From positions 62,001 through 126,000 of the forward strand of contig NZ_JBHYGL010000039.1 of assembly GCF_051859025.1 (NCBI RefSeq): a DNA stretch of 64,000 nucleotides. Reading direction: 5' to 3'. This document shows positions 41,902 to 50,590 of the stretch, in pieces. The stretch is from Falsiroseomonas sp051859025 (GTDB lineage Bacteria > Pseudomonadota > Alphaproteobacteria > Acetobacterales > Acetobacteraceae). Every line of letters begins with the position of its first letter. The stretch's first letter is position 1. The notes under the pieces are model-generated. The model saw only the letters and a program-made list of their open reading frames with translations, searched no databases and was not told where the DNA came from. A program made the translations under genes and the position numbers.

Positions 41902-43112
41902 CCGCACCCCTCATCTACATCGTCGCAGGGGAGGCCTCCGGCGATGTCCTCGGCGCCCGCCTTGTCGCGGCACTCCGCGCCCATGACCCCGCCATCCAGG
42001 TGGCCGGCATCGGCGGCGACCGCCTGGCCGAACAGGGCATGCCCTCCCTCTTCCCCATGCGCGAATTGTCGCTGATGGGGCTGATCGAGGTGCTGCCCAA
42101 TATCCGGCGCCTCGCCCGCCGCCTGAACGAGACGACGGCCGACATCACCACCCGCCGCCCGGCCGCCATCGTCACCATCGACAGCCCCGGCTTCACGCTG
42201 CGCCTCGCGGAACGCGTCCGGCCGCTCGGCATCCCCATCATCCACTATGTCGCGCCCCAGATCTGGGCCTGGCGCCCCGGCCGCATCGCCAAGATCAAGG
42301 CGCGCGTCGACCGCATCCTCTGCCTGCTGCCGTTCGAGCCCGTGATCTTCGAGGCCGCGGGCATCCCCGCCGATTTCGTCGGCCACCCCGTGCTCGAATC
42401 CGGTGTCGATGCCGGTGACGCCGCCCGCTTCCGCACCGCCCACGCCATCCCCCCCGGCGCGCCGGTGCTGATCGTCATGCCCGGCTCCCGCCGCATGGAG
42501 GTGCAGCGCCTGCTGCCCATCTTCGGCGCCGCGCTGCGCCTGCTCGCCCCCCGCCATCCCGGCATGGTCCCGGTGCTGCCTGTCTCCGCCGTGGTGGCGG
42601 ATGCGGTGCGCGCGGGCACGGCGGGCTGGCCGGTGCGGCCCATCCTCGTCACCGACCTCGCGGAGAAGCACGATGCCTTCGCCGCCGCGGCGGAAGGCGG
42701 CGCCGGGCTCATCAAATCCGGCACTTCCTCCGTGGAGATGGCGGTGGCGGGAATCCCGCACCTCGTCGCCTATCGCGTGAACCCGATCACCGCCGCCATC
42801 GTCCGGCGCCTGGTCCGCGTGCCCTTCGCCAGCCTGGTGAACCTGCTGGCCGAACGCCAGGTGGTGCCCGAATACCTCCAGGAAGCCGCCACCCCGGAAG
42901 CCCTGGCGGAGGGGCTGCACGGGCTGCTGGCCGATGGCGCCAGCGCCGCCGCCCAGCGCGCCGGCTTCGCGGAGGTGCTGGCGAAGCTCCGCCCCGATAC
43001 CGGAAGCCTTCCCAGCGCCGCCGCGGCCGATGTCGTGCTCAGGCACGCGGGCGATGTCGTGCTCAGGCACGCGGGCGATGCCGTGCTCCGGCAGGTGAAG
43101 TTGTCCGGCTGA
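41898..43112 (+). CDS. lpxB: Lipid-A-disaccharide synthase
   Basis: Membrane-associated glycosyltransferase (GT19) that joins UDP-2,3-diacylglucosamine and lipid X during lipid A synthesis, 404 residues. Motifs include LIYIVAGEASGDVLGARLVAAL, HYVAPQIWAWRPGRIAKIK, VGHPVLESG, VLIVMPGSRRMEVQRLLPIF and KSGTSSVEMAVAGIPHLVAYRVNPITAAIVRRLV. The usual lpxD-fabZ-lpxA-lpxI neighbours are not here. The last 25 residues are encoded by a short repeat (VLRHAGD) that is not part of the family core. Confidence 0.96.
   Translation: MTAPLIYIVAGEASGDVLGARLVAALRAHDPAIQVAGIGGDRLAEQGMPSLFPMRELSLMGLIEVLPNIRRLARRLNETTADITTRRPAAIVTIDSPGFTLRLAERVRPLGIPIIHYVAPQIWAWRPGRIAKIKARVDRILCLLPFEPVIFEAAGIPADFVGHPVLESGVDAGDAARFRTAHAIPPGAPVLIVMPGSRRMEVQRLLPIFGAALRLLAPRHPGMVPVLPVSAVVADAVRAGTAGWPVRPILVTDLAEKHDAFAAAAEGGAGLIKSGTSSVEMAVAGIPHLVAYRVNPITAAIVRRLVRVPFASLVNLLAERQVVPEYLQEAATPEALAEGLHGLLADGASAAAQRAGFAEVLAKLRPDTGSLPSAAAADVVLRHAGDVVLRHAGDAVLRQVKLSG
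43029..43094 (+). repeat. 24-bp in-frame tandem repeat at the lpxB 3' end
   Basis: GATGTCGTGCTCAGGCACGC recurs at 43029 and 43053 with exact 24-bp spacing. A third, diverged copy starts at 43077. It encodes DVVLRHAG, DVVLRHAG and DAVLRQVK at the extreme C-terminus of LpxB. The length is a multiple of three, so copy-number changes would keep the frame open. Confidence 0.9.
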
Positions 43113-43140
43113 ATCCGCCAACCCCTGCAACTCCGGGCGT

Positions 43141-44895
43141 GTGGCGGAGGTTCTAGCGGTCGCACATCCCACGGGGGACCTTCCGCTGCGTAACCGGCAC
43201 GTCAGCGAGCGCGACGAATTGCTCCGCCAGCAGACCGTGCTCGCCCGCTTCGGCGAATTCGCACTGAAGGCGGAGGACATCGACGCCATCCTGACGGAGG
43301 CCTGCCGCCTCGTCGGCGAAGCGCTCGGCACGGATCTCGCCAAGGTCATGGAACACGAACACGGGCACGACCGGATGCTGGTGCGCGCCGGCGTCGGCTG
43401 GAAGCCCGGCGTGGTGGGCCAGGTCCGGGTCGGGCTGCGCGACGACGCGGCGGAGTTCCTGGCCCTCACGAGCGAAGAGCCCGTCATCACCACCGACACG
43501 GCGCGGGAGGACCGCTTCCGCCTGCCCCGCTTCCTGGTCGATCACGGCGTCCGCGCCTTCGTCAATGTCCTGATCCTCGGCGCCGACAGCCGCCCACCCT
43601 TCGGGGTGCTGGAGGTGGACAGCGTCACCCCGCGCGAATTCCTGGAAAGCGACGTCGCCTTCCTCCGCAGCTACGCCAACCTGATCGGCGGCGCGATCGA
43701 AAGGCTGCGCGCCATCGCGGCGCTGCGTGCCAGCAACCAGGAACTGGAACGGCGGGTGGAGGAACGCACAAGCGAACTCCGCCGGGCCAATGACCGGCTG
43801 AAGCAGGCGGCGCGGGAACGCGACCAGGTCCAGGCCTCGCTGCGCGAAGCCGCGGGGATGCAGACGGTGGTGGAACACCTGCCGATCGGCGCCGCGCTGA
43901 TCGCCCCGTCCGGGGAGGTGATCATCGGCAACCCCGAATTCCGCCGCCTGCTGGGCCGGCCGCGCATCCCCTCGGTCGATAAGGGGCATGACACGGCCTG
44001 GGTCGGCTTCGATGCGGAAGGACAGCGCATCCAGCCGCGGGACTTCCCCGGCGCCCGCGCGCTGCGGGGGGAGGTGACGCTGGGCGTCGATTTCCTGCAC
44101 GCCATCGATGACCAGCCGGCGCGCTGGTGCCGCGTCAGCGGCGTGCCCGTGCATGGCCCGGACAAGCGGGTGATCGGCGCGCTGGTCGTGATGATCGACG
44201 TGGATGACGAACACCGCGCCCATGAACGCCAGGCGCTGCTGACGCGCGAAGTGGACCACCGCGCCAAGAACATGCTGGCCGTGGTCCAGGCGGCGCTGCG
44301 CCTGACGCGGGCCGAGACGATCGACAGCTTCGTCCAGGCGATCGAGGGCCGGATCGCCGCCCTGGCCCGGGCGCAGACCCTGCTGGCCGCGGACCGGTGG
44401 TCCGGCGCCGATCTCCGCAACCTCATCCAGGGCGAACTCGGCCCCTTCCTGGTCGGCGCGGCACCGGGGGAAGGCACCGATCCGGCCGGCATGGCGCCGC
44501 ACGCGGTGCTGTCGGGCGACAGGGTCGTGCTGCCGGCCGGAGCCGCGCAGCCCTTCTCCATGGCCATCCACGAACTCGCCACCAACGCCATCAAATACGG
44601 GGCGCTGTCCTCCCCCACCGGCCGGCTGGCCGTGACCTGGACGGTGGATCGCCCGGCGGGCCACCTGCTGCGGCTGCGCTGGGCGGAAACCGGCGGCCCG
44701 CCCGCCGCCCCCCGCCGCAAACCGGGCTTCGGATCCCGCGTCCTGCACGGGACGGTGCAGGACCAGCTCGGTGGCCGCGTCACCATGGCGTGGGAGGCCG
44801 AGGGCCTGGTCTGCGATCTGGAAATCCCGCTGCGCCGCGCCGCGCCCGACGCGACCTGGGCCGACCCCTTGCACTCCCCCGATCCTGCCGGCTGA
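43141..44895 (+). CDS. HWE-family sensor histidine kinase (GAF-PAS-HWE)
   Basis: Soluble sensor kinase of 584 residues without membrane segments. A GAF domain covers about residues 25-190 (LARFGEFALKAEDIDAILTEACRLVGEALGTDLAKVMEHEHG). A coiled coil follows at about 195-240 (NQELERRVEERTSELRRANDRLKQAARERDQ), then a PAS-like domain. The HWE kinase core has His373 in REVDHRAKNMLAVVQA, the N-box HELATNAIKYGALS, and the WAE signature in LRLRWAETGG. The start is a GTG, 28 bp after lpxB, and is the least certain point. No response regulator gene is adjacent. Confidence 0.9.
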   Translation: MAEVLAVAHPTGDLPLRNRHVSERDELLRQQTVLARFGEFALKAEDIDAILTEACRLVGEALGTDLAKVMEHEHGHDRMLVRAGVGWKPGVVGQVRVGLRDDAAEFLALTSEEPVITTDTAREDRFRLPRFLVDHGVRAFVNVLILGADSRPPFGVLEVDSVTPREFLESDVAFLRSYANLIGGAIERLRAIAALRASNQELERRVEERTSELRRANDRLKQAARERDQVQASLREAAGMQTVVEHLPIGAALIAPSGEVIIGNPEFRRLLGRPRIPSVDKGHDTAWVGFDAEGQRIQPRDFPGARALRGEVTLGVDFLHAIDDQPARWCRVSGVPVHGPDKRVIGALVVMIDVDDEHRAHERQALLTREVDHRAKNMLAVVQAALRLTRAETIDSFVQAIEGRIAALARAQTLLAADRWSGADLRNLIQGELGPFLVGAAPGEGTDPAGMAPHAVLSGDRVVLPAGAAQPFSMAIHELATNAIKYGALSSPTGRLAVTWTVDRPAGHLLRLRWAETGGPPAAPRRKPGFGSRVLHGTVQDQLGGRVTMAWEAEGLVCDLEIPLRRAAPDATWADPLHSPDPAG

Positions 44896-44974
44896 TCCTT
44901 TGGCCGCCACCGAAGCCCGCGGCGCCCTGCCATGCCAGGATGGCGCGAGGCAGCATGCGGGAGGAGGATGGCCC

Positions 44975-45694
44975 ATGCCCAGCATCAACGCCCTGGCGGA
45001 AACCGCCGGCCTGGTCGGCGACCCTGCCCGCGCCGCCATGCTGGCCGCACTGATGGATGGACGCGCCCTGACCGCGGGCGAACTCGCCACCATCGCCGGC
45101 ATCGCGGCCCCCACCGCCAGCGGCCACCTGGCGAAACTGACGGCGGCCGGGCTGCTGGCCGTGGAACGCCAGGGCCGACACCGCTACCACCGCCTGGCCT
45201 CCCCGGGCGTCGCGCGGATGCTGGAGGGGCTGATGGCGGTGGCGGAGATCGCCCGGCCGAACCGCCTGCCCACCGGGCCGCGGGACGCCGCGATGCGCGC
45301 CGCCCGCACCTGCTACGACCATCTGGCCGGGCAACTCGCCGTCGCGCTCGCCGATGCCATGGTGGCGCGGGGGGTCCTGGAGCTCGGCCCCGATGGCGGG
45401 GCCGTCACCCCGGCCGGGCTGGGCTTCCTCGAGACGCTCGGCATCGCCCTGCCACGGCCCGGCGGCGGCCGGGTCTTCTGCCGCCCCTGCCTCGACTGGT
45501 CCGAACGCCGCCCGCATGTCGCGGGGCAGCTCGGCGCCGCGCTCTGCACCCGCTGCCTCGACCTCGGCTGGGTGCGGCGGCGGCGGGATGGGGAAGCCGG
45601 CGGGAGGCCAGGCGGGCGCACGCTGCTGGTGACGCCGGAAGGCGCGCGCGGCTTCCGCGAGGCCTTCGGGGTGACCGTGCCGGCCAGCGTCTGA
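44975..45694 (+). CDS. ArsR-type winged helix regulator with C-terminal Cys pairs
   Basis: Predicted transcription factor of 239 residues. The N-terminal ArsR-like winged helix includes DPARAAMLAALMDGRALTAGELATIAGIAAPTASGHLAKLTAAGLLAVERQGRHRYHRLAS. The longer C-terminal part has CRPCLDWSERRPHVAGQLGAALCTRCLDLGW, with two CxxC pairs that could bind a metal ion. An AGGAGG site precedes the ATG. It follows the HWE kinase by 79 bp. The target is unknown. Confidence 0.85.
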   Translation: MPSINALAETAGLVGDPARAAMLAALMDGRALTAGELATIAGIAAPTASGHLAKLTAAGLLAVERQGRHRYHRLASPGVARMLEGLMAVAEIARPNRLPTGPRDAAMRAARTCYDHLAGQLAVALADAMVARGVLELGPDGGAVTPAGLGFLETLGIALPRPGGGRVFCRPCLDWSERRPHVAGQLGAALCTRCLDLGWVRRRRDGEAGGRPGGRTLLVTPEGARGFREAFGVTVPASV

Positions 45695-45782
45695 TTCCGC
45701 TGGCCTGGCGCCGCTGTTCCGCCTATGTTCCAAACACCATGGGGCGTGCCGGAGCCTCCCCGCGGGCACCCCGAAAACGGTG

Positions 45783-45818
45783 CTAAAACCACTAAAGAGG
45801 CTAAATCGACTAAAAAAT
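45783..45818. repeat. 9-bp-period CTAAA repeat in an AT-rich patch
   Basis: CTAAA occurs at 45783, 45792, 45801 and 45810, exactly 9 bp apart, inside the 153-bp gap between the ArsR-type gene and the Gfo/Idh gene. The patch is strikingly AT-rich for this genome. In one frame it reads AKTTKEAKSTKK, but no supporting start, length or homology makes it a gene. It resembles the short-period intergenic elements found dispersed in some proteobacterial genomes. Confidence 0.75.
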
Positions 45819-45847
45819 TGAGGCCCGGGCCGAGGCGGAACGACGCC

Positions 45848-46780
45848 TCACCCGATAGCCGCCTCCACCGCCAGTGCCACCTTCAGCGCGGCGATCCCCT
45901 CCGCCGCCCCCACTTCCGGCGGCACGCCATCCAGGCAGGCCGCCACGAAGCCGGCCTGCTCGGCCTCCAGGCTGTCATGGTCGGTCCAGCCGCCACGGTC
46001 GATGCCATAGCCCGGCATGGTCGCCACCGCCTCCGCGCCGCCACGCCGCAGCACCGCCAGCGACCGGCCGAGGAAATCGACGCTCATCTCGCCCTCCGTC
46101 CCCAGCACCCGCAAGCGCCGTTCCATGGCGAGGGAGATGCGGGATGCGGTGATGGTGGCGGACCGCCCGCCGCTGAAGCCGAGGCGCGCGACGGCGAAAT
46201 CGGCGTGGTCCGACATCACCCGCGCGCCCGTCGCCTCCACGGTCGTCGGCGCCTCCCCGGCCAGGGCCAGGACCAGGTCGATGTCATGGATCATCAGGTC
46301 CAGCACGACGGACACGTCCAGCGACCGCGGCCGGAAGGGCGCCGCGCGCACGGCCTCCCAGTGCAGCGCTGTTCCGCCGGCGGGCGCCTGCCGCACCGCG
46401 CGGAAGGCCGCCGAGAAGCGTTCGATATGGCCCACCTGCAGCACCTTGCCCGCGGCCAGGGCCAGCGCCGCCAGGTGCTCGGCCTCCGCCAGCGTCCCCG
46501 CGATGGGCTTCTCCAGGAAAAGGTGCCGCCCCGCCGCCAGGACCTGCCGGCCGAGCGACCCGTGGAAGCGCGTCGGCGCCGCGACGATCACGGCATCGGC
46601 GCGGGCGATGGCCTCCTCGGCCGCCAGGGCCGGCACGCCGCATTCGGCGGCGATGGCGGCGGCGCGGGCCGGGTCGGCGTCATGCAGGCCGATGAATTCG
46701 ACCCGCGGCGCCTTCGCCGCCTTCAGCGCGTGGAAGCGCCCGAAATGCCCGCAACCCAGCAGCGCGACGCGGAGAGCCAT
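45848..46780 (-). CDS. Gfo/Idh/MocA-family oxidoreductase
   Basis: NAD(P)-dependent dehydrogenase of 310 residues. The N-terminal Rossmann domain has VALLGCGHFGRFHA. The catalytic Lys motif is FLEKPIAGTLAEAEHL, and the C-terminal domain has VLDLMIHDIDLVLALAG with the conserved His. In several alphaproteobacteria and Acidithiobacillus a related gene (GnnA, UDP-GlcNAc 3-dehydrogenase) sits in the lpxA-lpxB region. LpxB is 2.7 kb away here, but no GnnB aminotransferase is seen, so a role in lipid A precursors is only a possibility. Confidence 0.85.
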   Translation of the reverse strand: MALRVALLGCGHFGRFHALKAAKAPRVEFIGLHDADPARAAAIAAECGVPALAAEEAIARADAVIVAAPTRFHGSLGRQVLAAGRHLFLEKPIAGTLAEAEHLAALALAAGKVLQVGHIERFSAAFRAVRQAPAGGTALHWEAVRAAPFRPRSLDVSVVLDLMIHDIDLVLALAGEAPTTVEATGARVMSDHADFAVARLGFSGGRSATITASRISLAMERRLRVLGTEGEMSVDFLGRSLAVLRRGGAEAVATMPGYGIDRGGWTDHDSLEAEQAGFVAACLDGVPPEVGAAEGIAALKVALAVEAAIG

Positions 46781-46930
46781 GCCGAAACACCCTTCATCAA
46801 GCCTTCCACGGGATACTCCCTCCCGCGCGGGCTTGCATCAGGGGGGGGTCCCGCGCATGTTCCGCCCGTGTGGAACCGCCCCGCCCGGGGCAGGGGCCTC
46901 CTTGACCTTGGCCAGGATTCCGTTGCGCCC

Positions 46931-48517
46931 ATGATGTATTTCGCCCGCTGGAAGGCGCTCGCGGTGGTTGGCGTGTGCCTCCTCGGCATGCTGCTCTCCG
47001 TGCCGAACCTGCTGCCGCGCAGCGTTCTGCCCGATTGGGCGCGCCAGATCAGCCTCGGCCTCGACCTTCGCGGCGGGTCCTACCTGCTGCTGGAGGTCGA
47101 TACCTCCGCCATGGTCCGGGAACGGCTGGAAGCGCTGGTCGATACCGCCCGCCGCGGCACCGCCGCCGCCAATCCGCGCATCCTCTACACCGGCCTGAAC
47201 GCGAACCAGGAGCAGCGGCGGATCACGCTCCGCGCCTCCGACCCCGCCCGCGCCGCGGACATCGCCCGCCTGCTGCGGGAGGCCGCCATCGCGGTGCCCG
47301 CCGGCGCCGGCGTGACCCAGCCGGATATCGAGGTCACGACCAGCCCCGACGGCACCGTGACCGCGACGCTGACGGAAGTGGCGCTGCGCGCGAAATCGGC
47401 CGGCGCCGTGGAGCAGTCGATCGAGATCGTCCGCCGCCGCATCGACGAGACCGGCGTGGCCGAGGCCCTGATCGCCCGCCAGGGCCAGAACCGCATCCTG
47501 GTACAGTTGCCGGGCGTGGAAGACCCCGCCCGCATCAAGGACCTGCTGGGCCGCACCGCCCGCATGACCTTCCACCTGGTGGATGAGACAGCGAACCTGC
47601 AGGCCCCCACCCCGCCCGCCGGCACCATGTTCCTGCCCGGGGAACGCGGCCAGGAACGCTACGCCGTGCGGCGCCGGGTGGAAGTCGATGGCGCCAACCT
47701 GACGGATGCCCGCGCGGGCCAGGATGGCCGGACCGGCGAATGGGTGGTGAATTTCGCCTTCGACAGCGTCGGCACCCGCCGCTTCGCGGAGATCACCCGC
47801 CAGAATGTCGGCCGCCCCTTCGCCATCGTGCTCGATGACAAGGTCATCACCGCCCCGGTGATCCGCGAACCCATCACCGGCGGCCGCGGCCAGATCAGTG
47901 GCAGTTTCGACGTCCGCGGCGCCAACGACCTCTCCGTCCTGCTCCGCGCCGGCGCGCTGCCCGCGCCGCTGACGGTGGTCGAGGAGCGGACCGTCGGCCC
48001 GGAACTGGGTGCCGACGCGATCCGCGCGGGCCTGCTGTCGCTGGCCGCCGGCACCGCCTTCGTCTTCCTCTACATGGGCCTCGCCTACGGCTTCTTCGGC
48101 TGGCTCGCCAACATCGCCCTCGTGGCCAACGTCATCATCATGGTCGGCATTCTGAGCGTGATCGGCGCGACGCTGACCTTGCCCGGCATCGCCGGCATCG
48201 TGCTGACGCTCGGCACCGCGCTCGACGCCAACGTCCTGATCAATGAACGGATACGGGAGGAGACGAAGCTCGGGCGACCACCGCTCAGCGCGCTGGAAGC
48301 CGGGTTCAGCAAGGCGTCAGGCACCATCCTGGACAGCAACCTGACGAATTTGATCGCCATGGCCTGCCTCTATGCCTTCGGCTCCGGCCCCGTGAAGGGC
48401 TTCGCCGTCACCGTCGCCATCGGCACCATCGTGCAGATGTACACCGCGACGGTGGTGGTGCGGCTCCTGGTCTCCATCTGGTACCGCCGGCGCCGCCCGG
48501 CCGTGCTGCCGGTATAA
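46931..48517 (+). CDS. secD: Protein translocase subunit SecD
   Basis: Membrane component of the SecDF complex that uses proton motive force to help pull proteins across the inner membrane, 528 residues. One N-terminal helix (ALAVVGVCLLGMLLSVPNLLP) is followed by the periplasmic P1 domain with LGLDLRGGSYLLLEVD. Five C-terminal helices include the conserved GTALDANVLINERIREE. An in-frame extension upstream lies antisense to the divergent oxidoreductase gene and was removed. A second ATG directly follows the first. yajC is not present upstream. Confidence 0.96.
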   Translation: MMYFARWKALAVVGVCLLGMLLSVPNLLPRSVLPDWARQISLGLDLRGGSYLLLEVDTSAMVRERLEALVDTARRGTAAANPRILYTGLNANQEQRRITLRASDPARAADIARLLREAAIAVPAGAGVTQPDIEVTTSPDGTVTATLTEVALRAKSAGAVEQSIEIVRRRIDETGVAEALIARQGQNRILVQLPGVEDPARIKDLLGRTARMTFHLVDETANLQAPTPPAGTMFLPGERGQERYAVRRRVEVDGANLTDARAGQDGRTGEWVVNFAFDSVGTRRFAEITRQNVGRPFAIVLDDKVITAPVIREPITGGRGQISGSFDVRGANDLSVLLRAGALPAPLTVVEERTVGPELGADAIRAGLLSLAAGTAFVFLYMGLAYGFFGWLANIALVANVIIMVGILSVIGATLTLPGIAGIVLTLGTALDANVLINERIREETKLGRPPLSALEAGFSKASGTILDSNLTNLIAMACLYAFGSGPVKGFAVTVAIGTIVQMYTATVVVRLLVSIWYRRRRPAVLPV

Positions 48518-48531
48518 GGGGCAGACACGCC

Positions 48532-49488
48532 ATGTTCCGCCTTCTCGCCCGCCCGCTGTTCCGCCTGGTCCCCGACAACACCCGCATTCCCTTCATGCGC
48601 GGTGCCATCATGGGCCTCATCGTCTCCGGCATCCTGTCCACCGCCTCCATCATCCTGGCCTTCTATCCGGGGCTGGAGCGCGGGATCGACTTCAAGGGCG
48701 GCATCATCATGGAGGTCCGCACCCCCCAGGCGGCGGACCTGGCGCGGGTGCGCGGCGCCGTCTCCGCGCTCAACCTCGGCGATGTCGGCGTGCAGGAATT
48801 CGGCAGCCCGGACCAGCTGCTGGTCCGCCTCCCCGTGCAGGCGGATGAGGCCGGCACGCAGCGCGCGGTGAATGCCGTCCGCTCATCGCTCGAAGCCACC
48901 ACGCCGGGCACCCGCGTGCTGCGGGTGGAAGCCGTGGGCAACCGCGTGTCGGCGGAGCTGTTCCGCGGCGGCATGATCGCGCTCGGCATCAGCCTTCTCG
49001 CGATGCTGCTCTACATCTGGTTCCGCTTCGAATGGCAGTTCGGCATCGCGGCCATCATCACGCTGATCCTGGACGCCACGAAGACGGTGGGCTTCCTGGC
49101 GCTGACGCAGATCGAGTTCAACCTGCAGACTGTGGCGGCGATCCTGACCATCATCGGCTTCAGCGCCAACGACAAGGTCGTGGTGTTCGATCGGATGCGG
49201 GAGAATCTGCGCAAGTACAAGCAGATGCCGCTGCGTGAACTGGTGGATTTGAGCATCAACGAGACGCTGAACAGGTCTCTCGGCACCTCGATGACGCTCT
49301 TCCTCTCCGCCGTGCCGCTGGCGCTGTTCGGGGGCGATGCGCTGGGCGGCTTCGCCTGGACCATGCTGTTCGGCATCGTCATCAGCGCCTCCTCCTCCGT
49401 CTTCATCGCAGCCCCGATCGTGCTGTTCACCGGCGCGAAGTCGCTGCGGCGCGATACGGCGGCGGTGCCGCAGGCCGCCGCGCCGTGA
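48532..49488 (+). CDS. secF: Protein translocase subunit SecF
   Basis: Partner of SecD with 318 residues and six predicted membrane helices. Motifs include GLERGIDFKGGIIMEVR in the short periplasmic domain, LLYIWFRFEWQFGIAAIITLILDATKTVGFLALTQIEFNLQTVAAILTIIGFSANDKVVVFDRMREN, and SLGTSMTLFLSAVPLALFGGDALGGFAWTMLFGIVISASSSVFIAAPIVL. It starts 14 bp after secD. Its stop overlaps the GTG of the following binding-protein gene, an unusual coupling. Confidence 0.96.
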   Translation: MFRLLARPLFRLVPDNTRIPFMRGAIMGLIVSGILSTASIILAFYPGLERGIDFKGGIIMEVRTPQAADLARVRGAVSALNLGDVGVQEFGSPDQLLVRLPVQADEAGTQRAVNAVRSSLEATTPGTRVLRVEAVGNRVSAELFRGGMIALGISLLAMLLYIWFRFEWQFGIAAIITLILDATKTVGFLALTQIEFNLQTVAAILTIIGFSANDKVVVFDRMRENLRKYKQMPLRELVDLSINETLNRSLGTSMTLFLSAVPLALFGGDALGGFAWTMLFGIVISASSSVFIAAPIVLFTGAKSLRRDTAAVPQAAAP

Positions 49489-50432
49489 CGCTGCTCCGCC
49501 GCCGTTCGGCGCTGCTGCTGGCCGGGGCCGCGCTGCTGCCCGCCCCGGCGATGGCATCGCGCCGCAACCCGGTGGAACTGCTGGTGGGCGCCCCCGGCGG
49601 GTCGCCCGCCGATCTCTGGGCGCGCAGCGTCGCCCCCTTCCTGGAACGCACCCTGCCGCGCCTGGCGCTGACGGTGCGCAACCACCCCGGTCGCGGGGGG
49701 CTGGAGGCCGTGGCGCTGCTCGCCAGCGCCCGGCCCGAGCAGAAACTGGTCAGCGTCGTCACCACGCCGCTCCTGCTGGCCCGCGCGGTGGAGGCCGGGG
49801 AGGCCTCGCCAGCGGAGCGTATCGCGCCCCTCGCCTCCGTGATCGAGGAAAGCATGGTGCTGGTCGGCGCCCCCGCCGGCCCGCCCGACATGGCGGCGTT
49901 GCGGGCGCTTGGCGAACGCGGCACGCTCGGCACCCCGCCCGCCGGCAGCGCGGCGCATTTCGCCGGGCTTCGGCTGGAAGGGCGGCTCGACCTGGCGCGG
50001 CTCGCCTTCCCCTCCGCCACCGCCGCCCGACAGGCCGCCATCTCCGGCCATGTCGCGGCCGCCGTGCTGGCCCTGCCGGACGCCATCGCCGCGCTGCGGG
50101 AGGGCAAGCTGGTTGGAATCGGCATCGCGTCGGCCCGGCGCAGCACGCTGCTGCCGGATGTGGCGACGCTGCGCGAACAGGGGCTCGACCTCGTCGCCTC
50201 GGCGCAGCGCGGCTTCGCGATCAACCCCGCGGCGCCGGACGTCTTCCGCGCCGGCCTGCTGGCGGGGCTGGAGGCAATGGCCGCGGACCAGGATTTCGCC
50301 ACCCAGGCCGCCACTCTCGGCCAGAATGCCCGGTTCCTGGGCCCGGATGCCTGGGGGCGCGTGCTGTCCCGGGCGGATGGGGAATTGCGGCGCCTATGGG
50401 CGGAGGAGCCCTGGCTACCCCGCCGCGCCTGA
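49485..50432 (+). CDS. Bug/TctC-type extracytoplasmic binding protein
   Basis: Periplasmic solute receptor of the tripartite tricarboxylate transporter (TctC/Bug) family, 315 residues. The signal peptide is LLRRRSALLLAGAALLPAPAMA. The family core shows VELLVGAPGGSPADLWARSVAPFLE, GTPPAGSAAHFAG and AAVLALPDAIAALREGKLVGIGIASARRSTLLPDVATLREQG. The GTG start overlaps the secF stop. No TctA or TctB genes are near, so it is an orphan receptor, which is common in this lineage. The ligand is unknown. Confidence 0.85.
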   Translation: MTLLRRRSALLLAGAALLPAPAMASRRNPVELLVGAPGGSPADLWARSVAPFLERTLPRLALTVRNHPGRGGLEAVALLASARPEQKLVSVVTTPLLLARAVEAGEASPAERIAPLASVIEESMVLVGAPAGPPDMAALRALGERGTLGTPPAGSAAHFAGLRLEGRLDLARLAFPSATAARQAAISGHVAAAVLALPDAIAALREGKLVGIGIASARRSTLLPDVATLREQGLDLVASAQRGFAINPAAPDVFRAGLLAGLEAMAADQDFATQAATLGQNARFLGPDAWGRVLSRADGELRRLWAEEPWLPRRA

Positions 50433-50505
50433 CCTTCACCGGCAACCAACCATAAAGATTTTTTTTCGCGGCAATTGAGACGCCGTTTCATTGACCAACC
50501 GGCTT

Positions 50506-50519
50506 TGCTACACGTAGCA
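50506..50519. promoter_or_regulatory. Perfect 14-bp inverted repeat upstream of the EAL gene
   Basis: TGCTAC-AC-GTAGCA lies 71 bp before the EAL-protein ATG in a 158-bp gap that also holds an eight-T run (50459-50466) and TTGACC at 50491-50496. TTGACC could be a -35 box with the palindrome over the -10 region, but no good -10 hexamer is visible. It may be an operator for the EAL gene. Confidence 0.4.
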
Positions 50520-50590
50520 GGCGCGTCAGCCCCTGCCGATGCGCGTCGTGAAGGCCGCGCCGATGCGGCGGTCGGGGAGACGGTGTCTTG

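Noticed and set aside
41844..45114. Two long minus-strand frames opposite lpxB and the HWE kinase
   Set aside because: They are antisense to genes with intact motifs and have shadow composition.
45725..46930. Long N-terminal extension of secD including AKTTKEAKSTKK
   Set aside because: It would run antisense through the whole Gfo/Idh gene. SecD homology starts at the ATG at 46931.
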